Assembly: GCA_018902385.1 (NCBI GenBank)
Contig: JABSSW010000020.1
Span: 124,001 to 188,000, forward strand
Direction of reading: 5' to 3'
Source: Physcia stellaris
Lineage: Eukaryota; Ascomycota; Lecanoromycetes; Caliciales; Physciaceae
DNA: 64,000 nt
In this document: positions 35,511-49,124 of the stretch, in pieces
Layout of the letters: each line of letters begins with the position of its first letter
How positions within the stretch are numbered: position 1 is the first letter of the stretch
Made by a program: the position numbers and the translations under genes
Notes under the pieces: generated by a model
What the model was told of the DNA's origin: nothing
Seen by the model: only the letters and a program-made list of their open reading frames with translations
The model's database searches: none

Positions 35511-38500
35511 AAAAAATAAAAAAAAAATGAAAATTTTGTACGTGTTTTGAAAAAACAAATTCACGACAATGTAACAATATCATTTTTTGATTATTAAAAT
35601 CATTATTTCAAAAATGAATAACAATATGTTGAACAACAACATCATGATCGAAAAAAAATTGAAAATTTGTTCAATGTTCAACAAAACATGCAAAATTATT
35701 CAATGTTATAAATGTTATTATCACGAACACAATACAATTCAATGCAAAAAAAAAACGATACGATTATTGCGCAAATGCGCATATTACAAAAAAAAATGTA
35801 CAAAAAATTACAAAATCAAATGTTGCGTATGTGAAAAAACACATAATTCATGAAAAAAAAATGCAAAAAAAAAACAAAAAAAAATTGAAAAAATCATGTA
35901 TTAACGTTCGATTACGTCAACGAAATTCGAAATTTAAAAACAACAATACATCGTCGTTAACAAAATGATAACGATTTCGAAATCGATGAATACAATTCAC
36001 GAAAATTCAAAAACGACAATCGTTGCGAAAAAATTCAATCAATTAAAAGAATTACAACGACGAAACATCGAAAAATCACAAAAAAAATTTATTTAAACGA
36101 AATCAACAAACGCAAAAAAACGAACGCGCATGAATTTCACGTAAAAATAATTTTGTCGATCGAAACAATAATATTATCGCAATTATTTTCAAATTCACAA
36201 AAATTTCGAAACAAAAAAAATGATAAATCGACGTTATCGATCAAAAATAAAAAAACATCAATAAAAAAAAAATATGAAAAATTTGAAAAAAAAAAATTTT
36301 TCGTTCACGATTATCAAAACATTTTTATTTGACGTCACGAATCGAAATACGAAATTCAAAACAATGAAAAAATGTTAAAAAACGACATATTATCGATATT
36401 ACAATACAACGTCAACAATTCGAAAATTCAAATCATGATATCGTTGTTCGAAACAAAAAACATAAAAAAATTCGATATATTGATTATACAAAAATCATGA
36501 AAAAATTCATTTCAATTCACGACAAACAACAAATTTTTGCAACAATTCGAATTATTGTACATGTTTAATGCAATCACGAAAATGTGCATGTTCGTCAACA
36601 AAAAAATAACGAAAATCGAATATTTTCACACGTTTCACAATAGAAATTTAATTTCGTTAAAAATGCAAATCGCGAACGACAAAATTATCAACATTTACAA
36701 CATGTATAATTTATACAAAAACAACGAAAATTTTAACGCGATATTCAATTTTAAAAACGCGATGCAAAAAAAAATCAACGAAAAACACGTCGTCGTAAAA
36801 AATTTTAATTTGCATCATTTCAATTGAAAAAAATTATATGTGAAAACAAACGCGAACGTATACGAATTCATAATCATAATGAAAAAATATAAATTGAAAA
36901 AAATTACAACAATCGAATTAATTACATGAAATAAATACACGAACAAAAACACAATCGATTTCACATACGCAATATCGTTGTTTCGAAACAACATAATCGA
37001 AATCGATATCGACGAAAATATGAACAATCATTCGAATTATCGTTCAATTAAAATGATATTTAATTTGCGAACGAAAACGATCGCGTCGAAAATCACAAAA
37101 ATTTGAACGAAAACAAATATCAATATATTACGCGAAAAATTGCAAACGAAAATCACGAATAATGAAATATTTATTTTCAACAACGACATATACAACAATC
37201 AAACAAAAAAAATCGACGATCAAATCAAAAAATTAATAAAAATTATTCAAATAATTATCGAAACAATTATTTCGATCAACAAATCGAATGTTTACGCGAA
37301 ATCAAAATTTATCGAAAAATGCAAACAAACATCGAAAACGATCAAATCGATCAAAAAAAAATATCAAAACAACGACAAAATCGAAAATTTGTGAAAATCG
37401 TACAAAAAAATGAAAAATTGTTTGAATCACGTAATTTTTAAAATTATGAAAACACAATACAGAAAAAAAATCGAAAAAAAATGTAATACATCAAACAACA
37501 TATAAAAAACATGCAAATAAACGAAAAATCGAATTTTTAAAAAAATTTGTTTATCGATTTTACACGATTATTCATTCATGTTGTTCGAAATTGATTCAAT
37601 CAAAAAAACATTCATATTGTTGAAAATTTTTTTTTTTCGTCGTTTACAATTGTTTTAATCGACATACAAAAAATCACATACAATCAAAATTTGAAATTGA
37701 AAAACATACAATTTCACGAAATGACGAAAATTATAATCAAACAAATTTCGAACAAAATTTCAAACGACGACGACATAATCAATAAAATTTAAAAATAAAT
37801 AAATGATATTATTGTATCACATTTGCAACGAATATACAACGTCAATTTGAACGAAAATTATTGTTCGAAATATTTTCGAAAATCGATCACGATTGCATTA
37901 CGTAAATCAAACAAAAATATTTATTCGATGACGATTTCGTACAAATCAATAATTTTATTCAATATTATAAACAAATTCATGAAATTTATATTGATTAAAC
38001 GAATCAAATTTTTGACGAAAAAATACGATTTGTTGTCACGCACACATTTCGAAATCAAAAAAATCGTGTTTACGAAATACGCATTACATTACATGATAAA
38101 ACGAATACATTCGACATGAAACAAAAAATTGATAATCGTGATTATGTTTTTCGACGTGATGAACGTTTTCGACAATATAACGCGTTTAAAATTGTTACAC
38201 AATTTTAAAATGAAACATTTAAACAAAAAATTGATACGATATATTAATTTTTTTTTGTTCAATAAAATGACGATATTGAAAACGAACGAATACGATATCG
38301 AATAATTCGAAATATTCATAAAAATTTTACAAAATTCATTTATGTTATCGATTTTTTTTTACAACGCATTTCTATTGAAATTTTTGAAAAAAAAAATATT
38401 TCAACGAACGAATTCATCGACGATGTAAAAATGTTAACGAAAAATCACATTTTCGAAAAATGCAACGATATTATAATTAAAACACACGAAAAAATTTGCG

Positions 38501-38912
38501 TATCGTGAACATTGAAACATGAAATGAAATTTGCATTTTTAAAATATCAATTCATTTATTTCAATCGAAAAAAAAAACAAACGTCATCGAATCGATATTA
38601 TTTTTTGAATTCAATCAAAAAATCAAAACAAACAAAAAAATAAAATATTTGAACGTCATAATGAACGAAAAATTCAATTGAAAAACATTAATTAATCAAA
38701 ACAAAACGAAAACATTGAAATCAATAAAAACATTACGCAATTTTGACGACATTACATGAAATGTTAAATTTTCGAAAATGAAACAAATGATGCAAACGAT
38801 TTTCGTTTTACAATTTATATACGTATGTTCGATGTGATACACGTCGACGAAAAAAAAATCACAATAAAAAAATAACGAAAAAATTAACAAACGTTCAATA
38901 TCAAATCGAAAA

Positions 38913-39221
38913 TGTAAAATTCAAAAAATGTGACATCAAAAATGTATAACAGAAACGATTGTATAATTAAATTAATAATTGCAAAATTAATTATTTTACA
39001 AATTTTTGTTTATATAATCAATCAATTTGTTCAATCGTACACACATTTCGAAATTTATTCGAAAATATGAATTTGTTGAATTCAATCGAAAATTTGATAT
39101 TGACGTGATCAAATTGATCGTTTTCATAATTTATCGAATTTCGATGATCGAATTGTTTGATATAATTTTATCGAAATTCGATTCACAATATTTTATTGAT
39201 TTGAATTTTGAATATTTTATA
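38913..39221 (-). repeat. Outer left LTR of the composite element
   Basis: 309 bp copy of the element 1 LTR family, strongly mutated. It is followed by the same internal sequence as the LTR at 49839, until element 4 interrupts it at 39425. Confidence 0.8.
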
Positions 39222-39424
39222 TGCGTTTTCTTTTTAACATCGAATTTTTTAAAATGATCAACATTTTTCGACATGTTTCGCAATAAAAATTCGTTAAATT
39301 TGTGTAAATATGTTTTTTTTTTGAAATTTGAAAAATCGTTGTAATCGCGATTTTCGCATTTGAAATCGTTGAATTGAAAAATCATTGTTATCGTGATTTT
39401 CGCATTTGAATATTTTTATTTCGA

Positions 39425-39640
39425 TGTGACGAACGTGCATCGAATTCAACATTTGAAAAATTAACATCGATTTAACATCGTTATTTTATCACATCGAATG
39501 TTAAAATCGAAATTCGTTTTGACGCATTCGAAAAATCAAATTTTTTACATATGTTTATACAAATTTCATGTATTTGCTTTTCATTTCGATATTTTCGTGT
39601 AATTATGTAATAATATTATATTTTTGCATAATATTTCACA
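39425..39640 (+). repeat. Left (5') LTR of element 4
   Basis: 216 bp, TG...CA ends, preceded by TTCGA. Confidence 0.85.
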
Positions 39641-42600
39641 TTATATCGAAATCATTTTTTTTTCATGTTCGTTCATGATACGCGAACATTTAAATAAACA
39701 ACATTTTTTACAATTAAATTCAATGAACGAATAGAAACATAATAGATTCAATTTAATTTTGATCATTCAACGAAAAAAACAACGAAACATAATAGATTCG
39801 TTGTAAATTTAAAAAAACGAAACATAATAAATTCGTTTGTTTTGTTTTAAAAAACGTTCAAAACAGACGAATTCACGCGATAATTTCGATTTACAATACA
39901 ATAATTTTTTTTTTATCATTTTTGACGAAACATTCGTGTTTGAAAATCAAAAAATTATTAAATAAAAAAAAACATCAACAAACAAACATTTTTATTCAAT
40001 ATTCATTTGTTTCATTATAAACAAACATTTAGAAATTTCATTCAACATCACATCGAATTTGTCATTTTAAATGAAATTCAATCATCAAAATTTATTTAAA
40101 TCATTGTTTTGTTCATTTTTTCTTTTTTGTTTCAACAATTATTCGATTTCAATTCACAATCATGATTTTTTTTCAATTTTTTTTTTCGAAATCAATTTGA
40201 AAAATCGATTATTATTTAACGAAATCACACAATTGAACGTGTATGTTTTTGATCGAATAATCACAAATTTCGAACAACATATTATCGACATTTTTTTTGT
40301 CATAAATTTTAGTCAAAATGACGATGAATTTGATGAAAATAAATCGTTCAAAATCGTTAATTCGATAAACATTTTTTCGAAACAACAATTTCAATCAATG
40401 ATCATCAATTATCTCGACGAATTACGAGTTATTTTCGAAATTTTTCGACGAGATCGAGATCGAAAAATGATCGTCATTCGAATTTGAAATTTTCAAATAA
40501 AAAACATAAAAATCAAAATTTCGAATCATAATAAAAAAAAATATAAAATCAACGAGATTTTGCGTGTCGTCAAAATCGAAATTTTTGTTGTTCAAATTCA
40601 ATGTAATAAATTTTTCAAAATTCAACGAATTCGTGAAAATAAAAATAAACAACGAAAAAAAACTGTTAAATTATCAAAATTTGAAAAATTTTTTAATTTC
40701 GAAAAAAAATTTCGTTTTGAATTTAAAAAACGCTCGTTCAAACAATTTGATTTCTTTATTAAAAAATTTCGTTTTGATTTTAAAACGCGCTCGTTCAAAC
40801 ATTTTTATTTTTTTATTTTTTTTGAACATAAAAATTTCAATACGTTCGAATACATTCGTTATAATATTTGAAAAAATAAATGCATTGATAAATTGAAAAT
40901 CAATTTCGATTAATACGTCGATAAATTCAAAAAATTTTTTGCAATTATTGATTGAACAAAAAAAAAATTGCGAAATATATCGATATTCGACGCGAAATTA
41001 AATGCAATTTTTTCGAATCAATTGATCAAATTTTCAAATTTTTGAACGACATTTATATCGATGTTGATTATTTTCGAAACGTTCGTCGTCAATACGATAA
41101 TTTGAAAATGAAATTCATTGAAATTTTCAACGAATTTTATTTCGAATTTTTTTTTAATCAATCAATTGTTCAAAAAAAAATGAAAAAAACAAAATTCATA
41201 ATTTCGAAAAAAAAAATCACAACGAAATTTCAATATGTCGACGTTGTTTTGAACGATTATGAAATTTTTGACGATTATTTTCGCAAATTTCAAATTATGA
41301 ATAACAAACATCGTCGCATTAAAAACAACGATATTAAAATCAATATTTTTTTCATTAAAAACAAATTATCGATCAATCAATTAAATTTTCGAATTCGTCG
41401 CAATGAACAATATATAAAAAATTTAAAAATTAAATATACGATTTTTTTAAAAAAAAACGTATAAAATTGTCATTGTTCGTTTTAATCTGTTTAAATTGAA
41501 AAAAAAATGTCGAAAATGTGATGAAAAAAATCATTGATGAAAAAAATACATTTTTGACAAATCATTTGATAATTGAATCGACAATTTAATTAAACAAAAA
41601 ATGTTTAATTTGCAAATCATTTTTTTGATTAACGATAATTTTTCAAACATCGACGACGATAATATAAATTTCGATGTTTCAATCACATTCGACGTTGAAT
41701 CGAAAAATTAACAATTTTTTTCGAAAACGCGAAAAAAATTATCAAAATTTGTTCACGAAATTTTCAACATAACATCTTTAACGAATTTCATTGTAAATTT
41801 TTAATTAAAAAAATAAATTTTTTTTCAAATGATAAAAAAATCATGATTTATAATTTAATTGATATCGATGTTTTTGAATACGTTTTCATTAATGAAAAAA
41901 TTGCGCAAAAAATATGTCATAAATTAAAATTAATTTCAATTTTTTTATCGCGATTCAAAAAAATTTTTAATTTCGAAAAAACAAAAATTAAATTTATTAT
42001 TCATCAAATATTGTTCAAAATGACGATACAAAATCATTCGAAATTTTTCGTTTTTTTGTTTATTATCAAAATAAAACAGCATTCGTTGATTTTAAAAAAA
42101 TTTTGAATAAACAAACATGAAATGATTTTCAATATAATCAACGACGAATATTATTTTATTTCGAATCATTGTGATCACGTTGAAATTTTCTTTTTGTTTT
42201 TACGTTCGTTTATATTTCAAAAATTATTTAATTCGAACAAGCAATCGAATAAAACGTTATATTTGTTATTTTTTGAACGATTTTTAACGTCGTTTTCGTC
42301 GACAAACGTTCAAAAATATCAAATATTGCAAAAACGATCAATCTCGACATTTTTTCGAGTAATTTTTTTTCGTTTTATTGTGAAAAACTCGAAAAAAAAC
42401 GAACAATCAATAAAAAAATTTTTGATTTCAAATTTCAAATATGTCATTGAAAAAATAAACAAAAATTATTTTTCAAATAAATTTTTCAAAAAAAAACGAA
42501 AATTGAAAATCATACGCGAAATTCAAAAATCGATTTTGATCAACGTATCAATAAAAAAATTCGACATAATCAAAAAATTTACGCGTCGATTTAATCGACG

Positions 42601-45600
42601 ATTCAAAATTACAATTTTCGAAATAAAAAATGACGAACAAAATTTCGATTTCGATATATCGTTGAATGTCGTTTTTATTGACGCGACGATTTTTCAATTG
42701 TTGATCGAATTTAAAAAAAAAAAAATCAAAACATTTTCATTGATCATGAAAAAACTGAACGAAATTATTGACAACGTCAAAAAAAAATTAACAAAATAAA
42801 AATTGATTCTGATTTGAATTTCAAGAAAATTTTTAAAATCATGAAAACAATCGTCGAAAAATTAAAACGTAAAATTTTTGAATTTTTTAAACGATTCGAA
42901 AATGTATTCAATTCGAAAAAATTGACAAATTATTTTTTCATAAATTTTTCGATCACAAAATCGAATTGACGAAAAATTCGAATCAATTGTTTCGAAATCG
43001 AATTTATTTCTTATCGTCTAAAAAATTCGAAATTTTTCAAAAATATTTACACGATAATTTTCAAAAAAATTTATCAAATCAAACAAAACGTTTTATGTTT
43101 TATTCATTTTATTCGTCGTCAAATCAAACGAACAATTTCGTTTGTGTGTCGATTATCGAAAATTAAACGTTATAATCAAACGTAATAACTATTTTATTTC
43201 GTTAATTGAAAAGATTTTCGTTAAAATTATCGATTGTAAATTTTTGTTCAAATTAAATATTATATCGATTTTCAATAAATTTCGAATGAATTCACAAAGC
43301 GAAAATTTTATTATTTTTATATGTTCGTTAAACATTTACAAATATCATATGTTGTTTTTTGATTTTATCAATGATTCAATCAATTGATAATATTACATGA
43401 ATAATTTGCTGTTTGAATACATTAATCATTTTTGTCAAATGTATTTGAATGACATTATCATTTATAATAAAATTCGAAAACAACATGAACGACATTTCAT
43501 TCAAATTTTTCAAAAATTGAAAAAAATTGATTTTCAAATCGATATCAAAAAATGCGAATTTTTTCAAACAGAAATTTCATTTTTAAAAATCATATTATCG
43601 ACAAAAAATTTACGCATAAATTTCAAAAAAATACAAAACATCGTCAATTGAATTCGTTCAACATGTATTAAAAAAATTCAAACGTTTGTGAATTTTTGCA
43701 ATTTTTATCGACGTTTCATTAAAACGTTTTCGAAATTCGTCAAATTTTTAATTCGAATAATTAAAAAAAAATTGATTTCGAATGAATTAATTTCGTTAAC
43801 GAGACATTCGAAATTTTGAAAAAACAAATAATCGAAATTTTAATTTTTCGACATTACGATCGCAATCGTAAAATTATTTTGAAAATCGATTTTTCAAATT
43901 AATATTTAAATGAAATTTTATTTCAATACGACGACGACGAAATTTTTCATTCAATGATTTTTTTCAACAAAAAGATGATTTTTGTCGAATGCAATTACGA
44001 AATATATAACAAAAAATTTTTGATTATTATTCGATGTTTAAAACATTGAAAATTCGAATTCGAAAATATTAACGAGTCAATCGAAATTTATATCGATTAC
44101 AAAAATTTGAACATTTTTATGACAAACAAAAAATTCATTTTTCGTCAAATACGTTGAATCGAAATTTTAACGAATTACAACATCAAAATTCAATATTAAT
44201 TCGAAATCAAAAACGTCAAAACGAATGTTTTGATTAAAATGTTTGAATTTCGTTTCGTCGAAAACGACGAACGTGAATTTTATAAAAAACAAATTTTGTT
44301 GTCATTTTTTCGATTGCAATTATGTTCGATTGATGTTTAAAACGATTTATACGAACGCGTCATGCAAATCAATCAAAAAAACGAAAATTGTATTAATTAT
44401 CGTCAAATTTTGATCGACGAACAAATCATCAACGAAAAAATAAATTTGCAAAATTGTTTCGATCGAAACGAAATTTTTTTTAAAAACGAAAATTTATGAA
44501 TGTCAAATCAATTAAATTTAATGATTGAAATAATTCGTGACGTTCACGATCAATTTTTTTGTGCACATTCGAACATGAATTGTATTGAAAAATTCATTAA
44601 ACGTTATTATTATTGATTTAATATGAAATTATTCATCAAACGTTATATTCGTAATTGTCACAAATGTCAACGATCGAAATTTTCACATGATGATCGTCAC
44701 GAATTGTTAATTTTATTGTCGATTTCTAATTAACGATGAATTGATATATCGATGAATTTCATAATTGAATTGTTTGATTTCAAAAACAATAATGTCATTT
44801 GTATTATTATCGATCGTTTAATCAAAAAACGTCATTACGTTTTTTGCGTGATTGATGACGATAATTTAGCAATTCAAATTTGTGTCAAAATATTGTTTCA
44901 TTATATGTTTCGTATTCATGAATTATTATCATTCATTATTTCAAATCGAGATGATCAATTCGTAAATCGCGTTTGAAATTTTTTTTGTAAACGATTAAAA
45001 ATCAAATGTAAATTGTTCATTGTTTTTCAATTTGAAACAAACGATCAAATCGAACGAACAAATCAAAATATCGAAATTCGATTGCGTTTGTATTGCAATT
45101 ATCGTCAAAACGATTGAATTGATTGAATAAATATCATGAAATTCGTTGACAATAACGATGTTTCAACGATCATCGAATTCATTTCGTTTTTCATTAATAA
45201 AAATTATCATTTTCGAATGATTTTTGAATCGAATTTAGATGATTACGAAATCATTAAAAAACGTTTGTTGATTAAACAAGACGAATTCATTGTCGAAAAA
45301 ATGAATCGTATCATCGAATACGTCAAAATCAATGTTGTCGACGCGAAACAGAAAATAATTGTTCGAATCAACAAATTTCGTTTGTTTATAAATTTTGAAA
45401 TAGAAAATTATTTTTGATTAAATCGTCGTTATATAAAAACGATTCGTTCATCAAACAAACTCGATGACAAAAAATTGAATTCATACAAAATAATCAAAAA
45501 AAAATCTCGTTTATGAATTGAAATTGCTCGACGACATGCATATTCATTCAATTTTTCATTTCTGATTGTTGAAAAAAAATTTTAAAAATTCGTTGAAAGA

Positions 45601-45614
45601 ACAACATAACGATC

Positions 45615-45797
45615 TGTAAGATGTCATGCAATGATATGAATAAACAACAGGATTCTAGACTGCAGAACTAACTATGGGGCCTGGCAGGGCATATGTAGGT
45701 GGTTTGGTCATAGCCGGGATCCGGGCCAGGATCCCGGTGTGATAAGATAAGGGTCCAAACACCTACCAGGGTCCCAACACATAGTATGCTCGTCACA
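45615..45797 (-). repeat. Left (3') LTR of the Gag-only element
   Basis: 183 bp. The stop codon of the Gag-like ORF lies directly against its inner edge (45798-45800). Confidence 0.88.
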
Positions 45798-47396
45798 TTA
45801 CCCCCCGTTCCCTCCCAGCTTCGCCCCGAAGCGACTAACCATTCCTCCCACTCCTCTCATCGGCCGGCGGTTCGAGGGGTATCGTTGGCTAGGGCGTGGG
45901 TAGTTGAACAGGCCATTGCGAAAGCTGGAATGACCGAAGCAGGTGCAACAAACGTGATCTGGAGTCAGAGATCGAAAGAACGGCGGAGATGGAGGCGGAG
46001 ACGTAGGCGCAGGCCGAGGCCATGCGAATGAGGACCTTGACTGCAGAAATGAGGACCTTGGCTGCAGCGAGGTGTAGGAGATGCCTGCCATTTTGTATGG
46101 CGAATAGGCCGATTCCTCTGGCAGAGCAGAAGCAGGGCGGATCGGTTCCGCAGGCGTATGCTGCTGAAAACTCTTCGGATTCGGGCTTTTCAGGCCCTGA
46201 CTAATCGGTGCCTTCTGATTGGCTGCAGGCAGGAAGTAGGCGGTGATTCGTGACTGATAGGGAGAGCGTGGTTGACTAGGTGAACGAGTGCCGAAACGCT
46301 GCGGAGAAGCAGAGTATTTTCGGTGCGAATGTAGGCCAAATGGCCTAGGCTTTCCATGAAACATGCGGATCAGGTCATCGATAGTGAGATAAGGTTTCTG
46401 GGTGTGAGGTTCTTGGTGTTTTCGTACAGGTGTTCGAGGAGGTGAAGCCGTAGGTGTAAGTGAATTGGCTGGTAGTTTCTCCATCGATTTCGGTGTGATA
46501 TTGAGTGTCGCAATAGGGAGATGTGAACACTCTGGTGATATCGATGCAGGGCAGGATATCGGTTTTGGTGTTGCAGGGGGGGTAGGCGGAGCAGGCGGAG
46601 GAGGCGGGCAAATGACTGCTGGCTTCTCCTCGGTTTTGTACGTAGACTCTGGTGTAGGGGGTCGGAGATTCGAGTTCTTTGATGTGGCGGGCGGAGCGGC
46701 AGGCTTCTGAGCATGATGCTCGCGTATGTGATCGTGGAGCTTGTTCTTGGAGTTGAAGCTTTGCTCGCATTGCTTGCAGACGGCCCTGGAGCAAGCGTTC
46801 TCTTGCTTGGTATGCTCCAGAAGTCGACTTAATGAGGAGAATTGGGCGGAGCATTCGACGCACGAGTGATACTGAGGCGGAGGATTTGAGGTAGGGGTAG
46901 GTGATTTCGATGTAGGTTCGAGCGAAGTAGTAGGAAATGCACAGGCCAGGCCTCTGCCGAAGTCTTGTATGGTGGTGAAGGTCTGATCTTTGAACCATGC
47001 GAAAGCAGGGCCCCGAACGCATTTGGGCAATAGGTCGAGCACATCTGACTCCCGATATTGGTGTTGGATTTGCTGAAGGTGTTGCAGGAATCCCAACACC
47101 TTGCTGTATAGGCCAAACTCCTCAATATCACGCATTAATGTTGGATCAAAGATACCAATATTGACGGGAGTTGGTGTTGGTTTTGCGGCTTCAATGGCCT
47201 CAATTTCTGCCAGCTTTGCAGCTTCCTGCTCGGCCAATTCGGCTTCCTTTTGCCATTTTTGGCTGGCCAACTCGGCTTCTTGAATGTATTGTGCAATTCG
47301 ATGCCGAATAGCTCCAGGACACTTGGTTGATCGTTGATAATGCTGACGAATTGTAAGCGTTTCCGGAAGCTCACTGTCACAGTATTGACAATGCAT
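45798..47396 (-). CDS. Gag-like protein with C2H2-type fingers (retroelement ORF)
   Basis: Retroelement ORF of 532 residues from ATG 47396; the frame upstream has only non-ATG starts. An N-terminal CQYCDSELPE finger is followed by a coiled coil rich in Ala, Glu and Gln (about residues 45-75), then a segment typical of fungal Gag-like proteins (LLPKCVRGPAFAWFKDQ), then two further fingers (CVECSAQFSSLSRLLEH and CKQCEQSFNSKNKLHDHIREHH). The second half is proline- and serine-rich. The last codons (LGGNGG) are written by the purine-rich tract beside the LTR. The ORF is whole in this window. Related ORFs are common in Pezizomycotina and are often annotated only as C2H2 proteins. The role, packaging of element RNA, is inferred. 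Confidence 0.8.
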   Translation of the reverse strand: MHCQYCDSELPETLTIRQHYQRSTKCPGAIRHRIAQYIQEAELASQKWQKEAELAEQEAAKLAEIEAIEAAKPTPTPVNIGIFDPTLMRDIEEFGLYSKVLGFLQHLQQIQHQYRESDVLDLLPKCVRGPAFAWFKDQTFTTIQDFGRGLACAFPTTSLEPTSKSPTPTSNPPPQYHSCVECSAQFSSLSRLLEHTKQENACSRAVCKQCEQSFNSKNKLHDHIREHHAQKPAAPPATSKNSNLRPPTPESTYKTEEKPAVICPPPPPAPPTPPATPKPISCPASISPECSHLPIATLNITPKSMEKLPANSLTPTASPPRTPVRKHQEPHTQKPYLTIDDLIRMFHGKPRPFGLHSHRKYSASPQRFGTRSPSQPRSPYQSRITAYFLPAANQKAPISQGLKSPNPKSFQQHTPAEPIRPASALPEESAYSPYKMAGISYTSLQPRSSFLQSRSSFAWPRPAPTSPPPSPPFFRSLTPDHVCCTCFGHSSFRNGLFNYPRPSQRYPSNRRPMRGVGGMVSRFGAKLGGNGG

Positions 47397-47761
47397 CGTG
47401 AAAACAGAGGAGGATAATCGATTCGCTAGGTAATTGGGTAGGATTCTGAAGGATTCTCGAACAGGGAGGATGGCCAATACCGAAGAGACTGTGACAGGGT
47501 TTCTGGTACAGCCGTTCTTCGATGATGTAATGTATTGAAGTGAGGTCTTATTTAGAACTCGCGTACCTCGACGAGGGTGTAGGATAATGAGTAGATAGGG
47601 CCGAAGATAGGTGTACGGAGTGAGGTGGTGAGATTCGTTGGTGGCTCAGATACCGAGGCCTGGTCGACGAGCTTCAATGCTCAATCCGGTGCCTTACTTG
47701 CGGCTATGGTGGAGCATGTACGAAGACATACCCCGGTTGGGTTTGTAAGAGTCTAGAATAA

Positions 47762-47945
47762 TGTAAGGTGCCATGCAATGATATGGGTAAACAACAGGAT
47801 TCTAGACTGCAGAACTAACTACGGGGGCCTGGCAGGGCATATGTAGGTGGTTTGGTCATAGCCGGGATCCGGGCCAGGATCCCGGTGTGATAAGATAAGG
47901 GTCCAAACACCTACCAGGGTCCCAACACATAGTACGCTCGTCACA
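47762..47945 (-). repeat. Right (5') LTR of the Gag-only element
   Basis: 184 bp. Two bases inside it lies AGTCTAGAAT (47750-47759), the exact reverse complement of ATTCTAGACT within the LTR (47799-47808), at the same relative place as in element 1. Confidence 0.88.
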
Positions 47946-49124
47946 CGATCTTTCAAAATCAATCATTGCAAATGAAATGTTTGAATGAAAATTCGATAAT
48001 ATATTAAAATTTCGATATCATTATTATCGATTACAATATTGTTGCAATTGATTCGAATGAAAATTTCACGATCGAACATAATATTACGTCGACGACGACG
48101 AATTTCACAATGTTCAAAACATCGTGAATGTTTTTCACGATATTAATTCAAAAACAACAAAATTTGTTTTACGAAATGATTAAATCATGAATTTTATTGT
48201 TTATGATCGATCAAAAAATTGTCATCGAATTCGTTACAATTTATTTTTCAATTGATTTCATTAATTTTTTTTTGTCATTCGTTTCGTTATCATTTCGCGT
48301 TGTTTACAGTCAAAATTTACGTCGCATGAAAAATTGAATCGTGTCAAAAACATTTTCAAAAATTGTCGTCAAATTTTATTGAACAATGAATGATAATGAG
48401 AAATGTCATGCAATGAAATGAATGAACGCAAATTGTCAAAAAAATTCGAATATTTACGAATTTGTCAACAAAATTTTCAATTGTTTACTAATGACACGCG
48501 AAATTATTTGTAAAATTCGTTCAAAATATTTGTTTTTCAAAAAATTTAATACATGCATATTTCGTTGAATGCAATGTACGAATCAAACGTCGTATATGCG
48601 ATAACATCAACGCGTTAATCGTGATAATAAAAATTTTATCGATTTGTTCAAATTGTTCGTTTCGTGATATCAATTTGATGTTGCAAAAATTTTTGAATTT
48701 GTTGATACGCATTGTCGAATTTTTAATTGTTTGTTTATTAATGTTCGTCGAAATTATTTTTGACGAATTATATGAATCGATCATTTTTCAAAACATTCAT
48801 TACATTCACGTTTTGTCGCATGCAATGTACACATCGATTTTCGCATACACGAAAATATCATTGCGTTAAACATCGTTATCACGATTTCATTAACACGTTC
48901 AAATTGTTCATTTCAAAATGTAATCACATGAATGTTTTCATTTTGACGAATCAATTTCGTTAACGAAATTCATTTCGCGACGTTTCGCGTTTTTTTTTTG
49001 TTTCGACGATCAATCATTCAACATCATTCAATAACACATACACATCGCGCAAGACGTTCATCAATGAAAAAAACAAAAATCAATTAATCGTTTCGAAACG
49101 AAATTGAAAAAAAACGAAAAATAA
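47946..49124 (+). other. 3' internal part of element 4
   Basis: Sequence continuing element 4 after the nested insertion. AT-saturated; no domain is recognised. Two related blocks of about 200 bp (about 48.53-48.65 and 48.77-48.9 kb) look like diverged direct repeats. Confidence 0.4.

Larger units (their letters stand above)
45615..47945 (-). mobile_element. Young Gag-only LTR element, nested inside element 4
   Basis: 2331 bp with LTRs of 183 and 184 bp (TGTAAG...GTCACA), flanked by CGATC on both sides (45610-45614, 47946-47950). It has normal base composition inside an AT-saturated island, and its LTRs differ at about seven positions, so it is the youngest insertion here. Coding orientation is minus: 5' LTR on the right, leader, one intact Gag-like ORF, a purine-rich tract just before the 3' LTR, and no protease, reverse transcriptase or integrase. 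It looks structurally whole but non-autonomous. LTR ends and an internal CTGCAGAACTAACTA block are shared with the element 1 family, suggesting that family as the source of missing enzymes. Confidence 0.85.
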
